Positions 51,780 through 61,032 are shown, counted from the first letter of the stretch. The stretch is 64,000 nucleotides of DNA from Hungatella sp. (GCA_022796015.1 JAAWHU010000008.1:1-64000); one strand, 5' to 3'. The notes: generated by a model from the letters alone, not told the origin. Translations and numbers: made by a program.

Positions 51780-54359
51780 TCAGCCCGTAAGCTGAGACAG
51801 ATAGCTGGACTGGTTGTTCATCTTATTGAGCAGGGACTCCATGGTGGTAAACTGGGAAATATAGCGGTCCTGCTCAGTCTTTAACTGTGACTGAAGCTTG
51901 TCGATAATATCCTGCATCTCTTTGATCTGGGTGTAAATCTGGTTCTTCATAAGGGTGGTAGGCTTTTTCTCAGTACCTGCGATCTCAACAAGCCGTCCGT
52001 AGGAACCACCATTCCTGTTGGCGTATCTGGTGGCATAAGGTGTCACCGTATCCTCCACCACGCTGATCAGGCCCTTGCTCACACCGCCTCCGCCTGTGAA
52101 GATGTTGGATACCTTCTCAGGGTCGTTCTCCATAGCGGTGCGGAATGCAGATTCATCAAATACCAGGGTTCCGCCATCTGTGTAGTCCTCAGAATAGGTG
52201 ATGCCGATGGACTTTAAGTCTTCATAGGAAGCTCCGTTGTTCATCATCTTGGTGAAAATACTCTGGATATCCATGCTCAAGTCACGCATGGCGGCATCGC
52301 CGTAGAGCATACCCTGTTTTGCCTTCTTCTCCCAGTTCTCAATGGAGGTCTCATCCATCTGTTCCTTCTGCTCGTCTGTCAGAGGCTGATAGCCGCTGTC
52401 AGGACGGGTGACCACCTCACCGTTGATCTTGGTTACTAAGGCGTTAAAGTCCTCAAAGAAGGCTTTTACCTTCTCTACAGCTCCGTCTACGTCGGCTTTA
52501 GCGCTGAAGGTGACGGCGGCGGAAGAGTCTTCCTGCCAGATTCTCTTTCCGCTGGCGTCTAATTCATATCCTTCCTTATCTTTACTAACGCTTGCATCAT
52601 TTGGATCTGCCATCTTATAGCTTCCGCCAAACACACCCGACACGGTAACGCTTAAGCCCTCCAGGTTGAAGGTGTTGGAGGAACGTTCTAGATCAACATC
52701 CATTCCGTTACCATAACTTACTCGAATCTTGGCGTTCTGGCCCTCTGTGAACTTTGCACCATCTGCCTCTTCTCCGCCAAAGAGCTTCCAAGCCAAGCCA
52801 TCTTTAGATTCTTTTATTATATTTCCATCGGCATCTACGCTGCCAAGGCTGATCTCACGCCCTTTTCCGGTCTCAGAGGATACCAGCATGAACTGACCTG
52901 TGGCATCTACATAAGTCGCTTTTACACCTGCTGCTGTAGTTGAATTAATCTTAGAGAGAATATCGTTAATACTGCTGTCTGCAGTAAGCCCTCCGATCTT
53001 TACGCCATTGATCACAAGGTTAAGTTCTCCCGTCGGCGCCTTATCCCCAAGCAAAGCATCCTGATTCAGCTTTCCATCCAGATTGACCTTATTGGAGGAA
53101 CCATATTCCAGACCCATATTCTTTAATAACGTTGAATCGCTGGAAAGGACAGAGATTGTGGAGGACGTGCCGTTATCATTCTTCGGCGTCGCAAATGATA
53201 ACTTTCCGCCATCCGCACTTACTTGAACAGCATCCTTTCCGTAAGCTTTATCAAGGCGCTCCTGGAGATTCGATGCTATTTTATCTAAACGGTCCTGATT
53301 ATTAGTTAGCGTTTTAAGTTCTTCTGCTTCCTTAGCAGTGATCAGCTCAATCTCTTTCCTGCTTCCGTCATAGTTGAATGTTAATTTCTTTCCTGTCAGA
53401 TACTCAAGCATTGTAGGAGAGTTTATAGCAGAAGTCTCAAAATTAGTATTTCCTATCTCTGCATTAAAGCCGTCAAGCCCAATTCCCTCTTTAGGGATTG
53501 AGGTGTTTTTCGTATCAAATCCCAAGGCGCCTAATGCAGAAGATGTACCTTTAATCTTATAACCTCCCATGTCTTTTCCCGCCTGCTGTTCAAGCTGCAA
53601 AACATGTTGGCCATTGCTGTCCTCCGTAAATTTAAATTTAAAGACATCAGAGGCTTTATTTCCATCGCCAAAGGTAATACCGGATTCCTCCAAAAGCGCA
53701 TTTAAATCTTCTTCCAGTTTTTTATAGCCCGCTTCTGTGGTAGGCGTGTAGTCAATCGTTACTGTCTCTTCTTTTCCATCTACTTGTTTTTTATAGCTGC
53801 TGGCAAATGTAAAGGATACTGATTTGGTGAAGCCGTCTTTATCGTTCCCCCAAAGTCCAAAATCCAGTTTCAAGCCTTCCAGCTTGGAAGAATAAACTTC
53901 CTGATCCAAATTACTCACATCTGTAGTAAGTGCGCCGCTGTTATGCCAGGATGACTGACGTACAGAGGAGGTTGCTAACTGCTGTACTCCCTTAAGAGAC
54001 ACGTTGTTAATCAAAGACGAACTCCCCGTAGCCGTAACAAAACTGGTAGAGCTCTCCTTCCCATGTACCGAGATCAGCTTCTTTGCAAATGCATAGGGAT
54101 CCTTTAAGTTGCTGCTGGAAGAATAGCTGGCATACTTATCCGTCAAGTCGATAAGGCTGTCGCTGATCCCTCTATATGCCTCCTGCTTCCACTGGAGCTG
54201 TGTAAGTTTTTTCTTCTGATTATTAATCTTGGTGGTGGTGCCCAGAGTCATCTGCTCAATAATGGAATCACGGTCAATGCCGGAGGCCATACCGCCGAAG
54301 CCTCGCAGCGATGTATTCCCCAGACTGCTGGTGCTGTTGGTACTTGATATACTCGCCAT
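51780..54359 (-). CDS. fliD: Flagellar filament cap protein FliD (unusually long)
   Basis: An 859-residue FliD; B. subtilis FliD is about 500. The N-terminal D0 region (STSSLGNTSLRGFGGMASGI with LTQLQWKQEAYRGISDSLID) and the C-terminal D0/D1 helices (EMQDIIDKLQSQLKTEQDRY, then QFTTMESLLNKMNNQSSYLS) are clear. The extra length lies in the middle, where beta-rich domains rich in Ser, Thr, Gly and Asp form the exposed cap face. The start at 54359 (MASISSTNS) has an AAAGGAG site; the ORF could extend six codons. Confidence 0.93.
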   Translation of the reverse strand: MASISSTNSTSSLGNTSLRGFGGMASGIDRDSIIEQMTLGTTTKINNQKKKLTQLQWKQEAYRGISDSLIDLTDKYASYSSSSNLKDPYAFAKKLISVHGKESSTSFVTATGSSSLINNVSLKGVQQLATSSVRQSSWHNSGALTTDVSNLDQEVYSSKLEGLKLDFGLWGNDKDGFTKSVSFTFASSYKKQVDGKEETVTIDYTPTTEAGYKKLEEDLNALLEESGITFGDGNKASDVFKFKFTEDSNGQHVLQLEQQAGKDMGGYKIKGTSSALGALGFDTKNTSIPKEGIGLDGFNAEIGNTNFETSAINSPTMLEYLTGKKLTFNYDGSRKEIELITAKEAEELKTLTNNQDRLDKIASNLQERLDKAYGKDAVQVSADGGKLSFATPKNDNGTSSTISVLSSDSTLLKNMGLEYGSSNKVNLDGKLNQDALLGDKAPTGELNLVINGVKIGGLTADSSINDILSKINSTTAAGVKATYVDATGQFMLVSSETGKGREISLGSVDADGNIIKESKDGLAWKLFGGEEADGAKFTEGQNAKIRVSYGNGMDVDLERSSNTFNLEGLSVTVSGVFGGSYKMADPNDASVSKDKEGYELDASGKRIWQEDSSAAVTFSAKADVDGAVEKVKAFFEDFNALVTKINGEVVTRPDSGYQPLTDEQKEQMDETSIENWEKKAKQGMLYGDAAMRDLSMDIQSIFTKMMNNGASYEDLKSIGITYSEDYTDGGTLVFDESAFRTAMENDPEKVSNIFTGGGGVSKGLISVVEDTVTPYATRYANRNGGSYGRLVEIAGTEKKPTTLMKNQIYTQIKEMQDIIDKLQSQLKTEQDRYISQFTTMESLLNKMNNQSSYLSQLTG

Positions 54360-54457
54360 CTCTGTATCTCCTTTCATCTCGCCTGCGGTGTGCCGAATCT
54401 TCCCTGAACCGGCAGCAGCGCCCTTCCATGGTGGACTTCCCGCATTCTAAATATCTT

Positions 54458-54622
54458 GAAAAAATCATTTTCAATCTATATCCATACTTATTTATCGACA
54501 TGTTACCTAATAAAAATAATAGCAGGACCCCAACTTGATTGCTTTTCAGAAAAAAATCATTTTTAATCTATACTTATTTATTGACATGTTATATAATAAA
54601 AATAATATGGAAAAATCATTTT
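54458..54622. repeat. AT-rich direct repeats between fliD and the ParA gene
   Basis: Copy A (54458-54522) and copy B (54549-54608) share GAAAAAAATCATTTT, AATCTATA, ACTTATTTAT, GACATGTTA and TAATAAAAATAATA with small indels. A third partial copy, GGAAAAATCATTTTTA, begins at 54610. Each full copy holds a promoter-like TTGACA/TCGACA and TAATAT/TAATAG pair at 16 nt spacing. The 272-bp region otherwise shows no gene. Confidence 0.85.
54581..54608 (+). promoter_or_regulatory. Sigma-A promoter for the ParA-ComFB operon (copy B)
   Basis: TTGACA (54581-54586), 16 nt, TAATAT (54603-54608), about 40 nt before the ParA start. The equivalent boxes in copy A (TCGACA 54495-54500, TAATAG 54517-54522) are weaker, so copy B is the likelier promoter. 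Confidence 0.7.
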
Positions 54623-54650
54623 TACTATTTTTATATTTGGAGGTACCGCT

Positions 54651-55430
54651 TTGTCTATCATAATTACAGTTTCCAATCAGAAAGGCGGCGTTGGCAAAAC
54701 CACCACATCGGCGGCGCTCATATCAGGACTCTTTCTCCACGGAAAGCGGGTTCTCGGTATTGATCTTGACCCCCAGGGCAATCTTGGGTTCTGTCTCGGC
54801 GCCGGCATGTCCAGCCCTCACACGGTTCTTGATGTGATGAAGGGATCTGTTCCTGTACTCAAAGCCCTTGTCCGCTGTGATTACGGAGATCTGCTGGTTT
54901 CTGATATCACCCTCAGCAGCAACGGTCTACACAATGTGACATCCAACCGGGAGTGCATCTTAAAGGATGCCCTAAAGCCGGTTCTTGATTTTTATGATTA
55001 TATCGTCATTGACACGCCGCCGGCTCTGAATATCCTGACGGTCAATGCCTACGCTGTGTCTGACTTTTTGATTATTCCCATGGCTTCCGACATTCTCAGC
55101 CTGGTGGGCCTTGCCCAGCTGAAGGAAACCATTGAAACTGTGCGGGATTCCTATAATCCGGGACTCAATGTCCTTGGGATTCTTCTCACCCGGTTCAATC
55201 CCCGCACGCTTTTGTCCCGCGATGTTCTCGAGATGGCCCAGCAGCTTGCAAGCCAGATCCAGTCACGGGTCTTTGACACGAAAATCCGCTCCGGAGTTGC
55301 GATTGCAGAGGCTCCGGCTCATGGCGAGAGCATTTTTTCATATAATCCCCGCTCGGCAGCGGTAAAGGATTATCTGGCCTTCTTAGAGGAGATCGGGCCG
55401 GAGATCCATTTGAAGGAGGTATCACAATAA
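54651..55430 (+). CDS. ParA/MinD-family ATPase
   Basis: A 259-residue ATPase. The deviant Walker A is KGGVGKTT (11-18), followed by GIDLDPQGNLGFCLGAGM and the Walker B-like DYIVIDTPPALN. The signature is ParA-like (SNQKGGVGKTTTS), not the FlhG/YlxH pattern. The gene starts at TTG behind a GGAGG site. It overlaps the ComFB-domain gene by 1 nt. Its location in a flagellar region suggests a positioning role for flagella or chemoreceptors rather than plasmid partition; no parS or parB is nearby. Confidence 0.9.
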   Translation: MSIIITVSNQKGGVGKTTTSAALISGLFLHGKRVLGIDLDPQGNLGFCLGAGMSSPHTVLDVMKGSVPVLKALVRCDYGDLLVSDITLSSNGLHNVTSNRECILKDALKPVLDFYDYIVIDTPPALNILTVNAYAVSDFLIIPMASDILSLVGLAQLKETIETVRDSYNPGLNVLGILLTRFNPRTLLSRDVLEMAQQLASQIQSRVFDTKIRSGVAIAEAPAHGESIFSYNPRSAAVKDYLAFLEEIGPEIHLKEVSQ

Positions 55431-56302
55431 TGGCTAAAAAAACAAACAAGACATCCCATGTCATGGATCTTCTGACCAACGGCGCGTCTCCTGAGGCCGA
55501 GGCCTCAGAATCGGCAGCAGAAGCCGTTTCTTCCGGACAGGAGAAGAAAAGTGATGTCCAGTCCCACACAGTCACCCCGGCTAAAGTCACCGTAGTAGAC
55601 GAGGGTAGTATGAATGACCGTGTCTCCCAGGAGATTCTGGGCAAGCTTACAGAGGAACTGGAAGAAGAGACCAAACAGGAGCAGCCTGCCGGGGGGCCAG
55701 AGGCTGTCTCTGAACATGATGACACGCCAGCAGTCCAAGAGATGGCACAGGATATGGCCGGTGAAGCACCAGAAAGCCCGGCAGCAGGTTCTGAACCAGT
55801 GTCCGAGGAATCTAAGGGCTCCGCTGTAAATGATGAGGTACAGGCTTCCTCCGATGTTCAGGAACCGGCGGCGGATACGGCTGAGACTCCCGCACCGGAG
55901 GCATCTGAGCCCGTTGCGGCCCAGGAGCCGGTGAAGGAAGAAGAACCGGCTGCGCCTAAGACTCCCGAGAAGCCTCCCCATCCGATTATACCGGAAAGTC
56001 ATTTTGGCAGCCATACTAAGAATAGGGAGTACCGCTTTGTCAATGTCATGGAACAGCTTCTTATGCGCCAGGATTTAGATGCTGTCCTAAGACAGCACAA
56101 TGTCTGCACTTGCCCGCGCTGCATGTCTGATGTCTGCGCACTGGCTCTCACCGGACTTCCGTCCAAATATGTGGTAACCAGCAAGGATTCCATCTCTCCC
56201 CTTCTCAGCTATTATGAGAACAAGTATAAGATTCCTGTTCTCACAGAGCTTATGAAGGCCTGCAATAAGGTTCGGGAGAATCCGCGGCATAAAAAAGTCT
56301 GA
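55430..56302 (+). CDS. ComFB-domain protein with a long disordered N-terminus
   Basis: A 290-residue protein. Residues 1-20 (KTNKTSHVMDLLTNG) may form a short partner motif. Residues ~20-185 are Glu/Pro/Ala/Ser-rich and probably disordered. The C-terminal ~90 residues match ComFB: EYRFVNVMEQLLMRQDLDAV, then a Cys cluster (Cys226, 228, 231, 236) suited to zinc, and KDSISPLLSYYENKY. ComFB has been linked to competence and to cyclic-dinucleotide binding. It overlaps the ParA gene, so the two probably act together. The exact function is unknown. Confidence 0.75.
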   Translation: MAKKTNKTSHVMDLLTNGASPEAEASESAAEAVSSGQEKKSDVQSHTVTPAKVTVVDEGSMNDRVSQEILGKLTEELEEETKQEQPAGGPEAVSEHDDTPAVQEMAQDMAGEAPESPAAGSEPVSEESKGSAVNDEVQASSDVQEPAADTAETPAPEASEPVAAQEPVKEEEPAAPKTPEKPPHPIIPESHFGSHTKNREYRFVNVMEQLLMRQDLDAVLRQHNVCTCPRCMSDVCALALTGLPSKYVVTSKDSISPLLSYYENKYKIPVLTELMKACNKVRENPRHKKV

Positions 56303-56322
56303 TATCAGCTCCAACAACAACT

Positions 56323-56351
56323 AAGGCACCTCCTATTGGAAGTGCCTTTTC
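56323..56351 (+). terminator. Terminator after the ComFB gene
   Basis: AAGGCACCTCC and its complement GGAAGTGCCTT form a stem with a short TATT loop, followed by TTTTCT. It separates the plus-strand ParA-ComFB operon from the convergent minus-strand gene. Confidence 0.8.
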
Positions 56352-56359
56352 TGCTTGTT

Positions 56360-57295
56360 CTATTCCCACAGTTCCCGCCCTTCCTCTGTGAGGACGCGGT
56401 CCACCTGCTGATTAATATTCTCCTCCGTAGCCGGAAGATATCCTGTCACCATCTGGCTGCCCCTCTCCTGCCTTGCCTGGATCATGAACAGTTCCCAGTC
56501 TTCTCTGGATTCCTCCATACCGTTGACATAGTACCGTCCTTCACCAGCTTCGTCAAGTTCCACGGTAAAACTCCAGATATTGTCAAACACAGGACTAATA
56601 TACTTCATCTGGAAAAGATTCATGTCACCGCTTCTCTCCAACATCTCCAGCCAGACTTCCTCCCCTTCCGGGTCCAGGTACAGAGCGCTTTGGCTCCCAT
56701 CATTGTCCGGCATATCAAACTCCGCCGATAACTGAAATTTTCCGTCTTCGGGAATCCATACTGCCACCTGACACAGGCTTCTGGCTTCCGCGGCGCCCCA
56801 CATGATAATCAGGTCCTGATATCCGTCCATATTCAAATCTTCCAGCTTAAAAAACTGCTGAAGCTGTTCCTGGGCAGAAGACACATTCTTCTTTCCTGAT
56901 GTCTTTTTCGGGGCGGCTTTTTTAATCTGCGACTTTACTGCTTTGCGGTACTTGTCATAGGCCTCCACTCCTGTCCCTTCAGAGCCTACATAACGCCCAT
57001 CAGACGCAAAGGTATTGAAGCACATGGCGCCATCGGGACCCATGTAATATTTTTGCCCATCGGATTTGCTGGCAACCCATCCGGTCTTCATACGTCCCTT
57101 GGCATCCACATAGTATATCTTTCCGCTGTCCTCGATCCACTCGTCCTCTGCCGGATCGTCAGGACCATACATATACATCCAGTACTTCCCGTCCTCTGAC
57201 AGTTCCCACACTCCCTCATCTGCGGCCCAGGCTGTAACAGTGCCTGCCGCCGCTATGAGAAGGGCAAAAAAGGCCCCGGCTATCTGCTGTCTCAC
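56360..57295 (-). CDS. Secreted protein with cell-wall-binding repeats and a Ca-binding-like motif
   Basis: A 311-residue protein starting at a GTG (57295) 8 nt behind AAGGAG. It has a signal peptide (AGAFFALLIAAAGTVTAWA), two to three choline-binding-type repeats (WIEDSGKIYYVDAKGRMKTG, SDGQKYYMGPDGAM), and a globular domain with a DLNMDGYQDLII loop like the FG-GAP/EF-hand-like type. It is the last gene of the fla/che segment, 6 nt after cheV. Its role is unknown; a wall or calcium link is inferred. Confidence 0.8.
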   Translation of the reverse strand: MRQQIAGAFFALLIAAAGTVTAWAADEGVWELSEDGKYWMYMYGPDDPAEDEWIEDSGKIYYVDAKGRMKTGWVASKSDGQKYYMGPDGAMCFNTFASDGRYVGSEGTGVEAYDKYRKAVKSQIKKAAPKKTSGKKNVSSAQEQLQQFFKLEDLNMDGYQDLIIMWGAAEARSLCQVAVWIPEDGKFQLSAEFDMPDNDGSQSALYLDPEGEEVWLEMLERSGDMNLFQMKYISPVFDNIWSFTVELDEAGEGRYYVNGMEESREDWELFMIQARQERGSQMVTGYLPATEENINQQVDRVLTEEGRELWE

Positions 57296-57334
57296 ATTCA
57301 CCTCTCCTTTCCTGCCTTTGGTTCTCAAAACTTC

Positions 57335-58279
57335 TTACTCAAATTCCCCCGACTCCTTGGCTTTTTCAAATCTGGCCAAAAGCTTGTCGATTACATGAAC
57401 CAGGTTGCCGATTTCAGGCTTGGTCAGCTGCTCGTCTGCTCCCAGCTGTTCTCCCTTAATCCGCATCTGGTCGTCAATAAGAGACGAGAAAATAACTACA
57501 GGAAGATGCTTCAGTCTTGGATCATCTTTGATCAGTTTCGTCAGACGATGTCCGTCCATCTCAGGCATCTCGATATCCGTAATAACCAAATTTACTTTGT
57601 CGAAAAGATCTGAGTCATGGCGGATACCCTTAAGATAATTCCAGGCTTCCTGCCCGTTGTTAAAATCGGTTACGTCTGTAAATCCGGCCCGCTGCAGGGC
57701 ATCATCGATCATCTTCTGCAGGAGAATGGAATCCTCGGCGATCACCAAAGGCCTGTCACAGATAGGTCTGTCGCCCATCTGCTCCACCTCAGAGATCTGG
57801 ATGGAAGTCTCCGGGGCAATCTCGGCAACGATCTTCTCAAAGTCCAGAATCGTAACCAATTCCCCTGCACACTGAGCAATACCTGTTGCCACGCCTTCCT
57901 CGCCGTGAGTCAAAGTCTTATCCGGCTTCTGGATATCTTTCCAAGAAATACGGCTGATTCCTTCAATGCTCTGAACCCGGAAAGCCACTGTCATCTTGTT
58001 GAAATTGGTCACAATGAACAGATCCCTGGTCTTGTGCTCCAAATAGTCATTGGTCAGATAATATCCAAGATCAATTACTGTAATCAGAGTGTCCCTCGGT
58101 TTGAAGATACCCTCCACTGCCGGATGAGCATGAGGCATAGCCTTTACTTTCTCGGCCATCATAATCTCTTTTACCTTAGCCACATTGATCCCGTAAAACT
58201 CTCCCTGGATGGTAAACTTCATAATCTCAATTTCATTGGTACCTGATTCAAGAAGGATTCCCTCTTTTTCTTTCTCCAC
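57335..58279 (-). CDS. cheV: Chemotaxis protein CheV
   Basis: A 314-residue coupling protein. The N-terminal CheW domain shows EIMKFTIQGEFYGINVAKVK and AHPAVEGIFKPRDTLITVID. The C-terminal receiver has the phospho-acceptor Asp in VNLVITDIEMPEMDG and the Lys in LTKPEIG. CheV couples receptors to CheA and is deactivated by phosphorylation during adaptation. It lies 16 nt after cheD. Confidence 0.95.
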   Translation of the reverse strand: MEKEKEGILLESGTNEIEIMKFTIQGEFYGINVAKVKEIMMAEKVKAMPHAHPAVEGIFKPRDTLITVIDLGYYLTNDYLEHKTRDLFIVTNFNKMTVAFRVQSIEGISRISWKDIQKPDKTLTHGEEGVATGIAQCAGELVTILDFEKIVAEIAPETSIQISEVEQMGDRPICDRPLVIAEDSILLQKMIDDALQRAGFTDVTDFNNGQEAWNYLKGIRHDSDLFDKVNLVITDIEMPEMDGHRLTKLIKDDPRLKHLPVVIFSSLIDDQMRIKGEQLGADEQLTKPEIGNLVHVIDKLLARFEKAKESGEFE

Positions 58280-58295
58280 TTTAATCCTCTCCTCT

Positions 58296-58781
58296 CTAGA
58301 GATGCTTTTCCGGCTTCCCTACGGTGCGTATCACCACATCGCCGTTTGCAACATCAATCAGCATAGTTCTTGCATAACCGCCGCCTGTATCCTCGGCCGA
58401 GATGCGCAGTCGTTCTTCCATCAAAATCTTCTTTACCATAGCTGCGTTTCTCAACCCGATATTGCCGAAATCAGAGCCTCCTTTCATCTCAAACATCTTG
58501 GCTCCTCCGGCGATCTTTACGATAGTCCGGCTTTTCACCATGCCGAAGGCTGTAAGCTTGCGCACAGTTTCCTTTATTCCGCTGTCAGCGTACTTGAACA
58601 CCTTGGTGTCATTAGGATCCACCCTGGCGGGAAGCATGATATGTAAAAGAGCACCTAATTTGATGGCAGGGTCATAGAAACTAATCCCAATACATGAGCC
58701 AAGGGCATAAGTAATGATGCGGCTGTCGCCCCTGGCGAATTTCATATCACCAATACCTACTTTTAATTCTTTGTCAGCCAT
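58296..58781 (-). CDS. cheD: Chemoreceptor deamidase CheD
   Basis: A 161-residue protein. The catalytic Cys-His pair is in YALGSCIGISFYDP and GALLHIMLP, and the Thr/Ser segment follows. CheD deamidates receptor glutamines and is regulated by CheC. It overlaps the cheC gene by 1 nt. Confidence 0.95.
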   Translation of the reverse strand: MADKELKVGIGDMKFARGDSRIITYALGSCIGISFYDPAIKLGALLHIMLPARVDPNDTKVFKYADSGIKETVRKLTAFGMVKSRTIVKIAGGAKMFEMKGGSDFGNIGLRNAAMVKKILMEERLRISAEDTGGGYARTMLIDVANGDVVIRTVGKPEKHL

Positions 58782-59407
58782 TATGAAACCCCTAATTTCT
58801 CTAAGATACTGTTAAGGGACTTGATGTCTGGAAGCATCAGGAGTCCGTCGGACAGCTTTTGGCCATCCATAATAAATTCTGCGTTAATGTACATTAACTT
58901 ATCCGTCTCGTAACCATACTCCGCAATAGGAACCGTCAAAACGCCTCCCAGCATATTCACCGTGGAACTGGGAACAGACAGATCAATCTCCACTCCCACA
59001 AGCTGGGTAAATGCATTGACATAAGAACATATGATAATGTTGCCTATCTCCTCCAGAGCAGAATAAGCAAGTTCATCCAACTCCATAAAAGAATCGTACT
59101 GTCTGCCAATAAGCTTATCAAGAACCGCATTAGCCAGATCCTGTTTAAAGATAAAGAGCATCAATCCCTCTACCTCATTGGACATGGTTACCAGAGTGGC
59201 AGTCACAAGCTCCTCCATATAGCCGATCTTGTCCACGGTCTCCTCATATCCCAGAATATTGACCTCCGGGATAGAAATGCGTATCTCCTTCTGCAAAAGC
59301 TTAGACAAAGCCGTAGCAGCATGACTCGTGCCGATACTGCTGATCTCCTTCATAACATCTAACTCCAGAAGATTCATATCTTCATATTTTTTTAATCTCA
59401 TAAGCAC
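58781..59407 (-). CDS. cheC: CheY-P phosphatase/CheD regulator CheC
   Basis: A 208-residue CheC. Family members have two active sites, each with an ExxN pattern. Site 1 reads KEISSIGTSHAATALS, where the Asn is a Ser (Glu21, Ser24). Site 2 is intact: ALEEIGNIIICSYVNAF. The protein is therefore probably a one-site phosphatase that still binds CheD. It lies 27 nt after the rod gene and overlaps cheD. Confidence 0.93.
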   Translation of the reverse strand: MLMRLKKYEDMNLLELDVMKEISSIGTSHAATALSKLLQKEIRISIPEVNILGYEETVDKIGYMEELVTATLVTMSNEVEGLMLFIFKQDLANAVLDKLIGRQYDSFMELDELAYSALEEIGNIIICSYVNAFTQLVGVEIDLSVPSSTVNMLGGVLTVPIAEYGYETDKLMYINAEFIMDGQKLSDGLLMLPDIKSLNSILEKLGVS

Positions 59408-59434
59408 CTCATATTCTTTGATTCACTGCTGCGG

Positions 59435-60220
59435 CTAACCTCTTAGGGTATTGATGGTGGTCTCGATCTCGTCGGAAGTCTGTACCATCTTAAGGGCATA
59501 GCTGTATGCTCTCTGACACTCGATCATCTTTACCATCTCTTTTGCCAAGTCCACCCCGGAACGCTCCAGCACTCCGGACTGAATCTGCGGACTTTCGACC
59601 AAGACAGGTTCCATGCCTTCCGGAGCCGCATATTCGTTATCTCCAACACTTATGAGACGGCTGGGATTAGAAAAGGTGTAGGTGCTGATTCTTGGCTTAT
59701 CCTCATCCTCCTCATCCACGTCTTCCTCTTCCTCCGGCTCATAGTCCTCCTGCATCATCTCCAGCATGCGCTGAATATCCGGCACATCCGCCTTTAAGGG
59801 CTCCCCGTTCTGGTCGAGAACCTGCTTCCCCCCCTCGGTCATAAGGTAAAAGCCGTCTTCCATCTCCGCCCGGTAAAAATGGCCGCTTCTGGTGTATGTA
59901 ATCTGTTCTGTGACCGGATCCCTCAGCATAAAGAAGGCATTGTTGTCCAGTATGGCAAAATCAATGGCGCTGTTGGTAGGGGCAAGAGCCCCGGTGCTGT
60001 AATTGGCATAGGTGCGCTGCATTCTGACTCCGTTGCCTGCCATAAGTTCTGTTACGGCGTTCTCGGAATCATTGAGATTATAGTTAAGCAGGTCTGAAAA
60101 GGCAGCCGTCTTAGGCTTAAATCCATCGTTGTTGACGTTGGCCAGATTGTTGGCTACCACGCTCATCCGGGCCATAGAGGTGCCTGCGCCCAGAGCGCCG
60201 GTATAAAATGACTGGTTCAT
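59435..60220 (-). CDS. Flagellar rod protein, FlgG/FlhP-like
   Basis: A 261-residue rod/hook-family protein. The N-terminus shows MARMSVVANNLANVNNDGFK, and the C-terminus has KEMVKMIECQRAYSYALKMV. An unusual acidic stretch (DYEPEEEEDVDEEDEDKPR) lies at about 168-186, in a surface loop. With its upstream paralogue it resembles the flhO-flhP pair of B. subtilis (distal rod). Confidence 0.9.
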   Translation of the reverse strand: MNQSFYTGALGAGTSMARMSVVANNLANVNNDGFKPKTAAFSDLLNYNLNDSENAVTELMAGNGVRMQRTYANYSTGALAPTNSAIDFAILDNNAFFMLRDPVTEQITYTRSGHFYRAEMEDGFYLMTEGGKQVLDQNGEPLKADVPDIQRMLEMMQEDYEPEEEEDVDEEDEDKPRISTYTFSNPSRLISVGDNEYAAPEGMEPVLVESPQIQSGVLERSGVDLAKEMVKMIECQRAYSYALKMVQTSDEIETTINTLRG

Positions 60221-60237
60221 ATGATCTGTCTCCTCCC

Positions 60238-61032
60238 TTACAATCTGCCTACATCGGTTGCGGCCTTGCTCATGATCTGATCATACATCTTAAGAACCTG
60301 AGCCGCACTCTGCAGCGCCCTCTGAGATGTCATCATGGATGTCATCTCCTCTATCATATCCACATTGGACTTCTCCAAAGCCTGCCACAGCACGGAAGGC
60401 GACTCCACCTCCTGAGGCGCCTGGCCTGTTGAGAACAAACCATAATCCTCCTTGTGAAGCTGTCCGTAGTCCTCAAAGTCTACGATCCTTAGAGTCCCCA
60501 GCTCTCTGGCCTCAACCTCTTCCACCTCTCCGTCTTCGCCGGCACTGCTGCGTCCGGGTACCCGGATCACTCCCCGGCTGTCCACGTTAAAATCCTCCGT
60601 ATCGATGGCAATCGGGCCTCCCTCCGTGCTCTGGACTCTCCCCGAACCGTTAAGGGCCAGATACCCCTCGTCATCTACATAAAAGGAACCGTTCCTGGTA
60701 TAACGGACCCCTGCCGGAGTATCAATGCAGAAAAATCCTTTGTCCATAAGAGCGAAGTCAAGAATCCCCTCTGTCTGATCATAGCTTCCCTGCTCATAAT
60801 TTACATACGTTCTCTCAGCCGTCCGAATCTTGGAGGTAGTGGCAAGGGGCTGCGGATTCTCCTTATAACGCCGCCCGGTCCGATAAAGCATCTCCTCCTG
60901 AAACGTGGTACTGACCATCTTATCCCTCTTATAACCCGGAGTCTGGATATTGACCATATTATTACTGATTACATTTAGATTTCGACTCTGAGTCAGCATT
61001 CCTGACGCCAGATTATAAAATCCCTGGTACAT
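60238..61032 (-). CDS. Flagellar rod protein, FlgF/FlhO-like
   Basis: A 264-residue rod-family protein. It shows SRNLNVISNNMVNIQTPGYK at the N-terminus and MIEEMTSMMTSQRALQSAAQ at the C-terminus. It is 28 nt after sigD and 17 nt before the second rod gene. Which of the two is proximal or distal cannot be decided from sequence alone. Confidence 0.9.
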   Translation of the reverse strand: MYQGFYNLASGMLTQSRNLNVISNNMVNIQTPGYKRDKMVSTTFQEEMLYRTGRRYKENPQPLATTSKIRTAERTYVNYEQGSYDQTEGILDFALMDKGFFCIDTPAGVRYTRNGSFYVDDEGYLALNGSGRVQSTEGGPIAIDTEDFNVDSRGVIRVPGRSSAGEDGEVEEVEARELGTLRIVDFEDYGQLHKEDYGLFSTGQAPQEVESPSVLWQALEKSNVDMIEEMTSMMTSQRALQSAAQVLKMYDQIMSKAATDVGRL

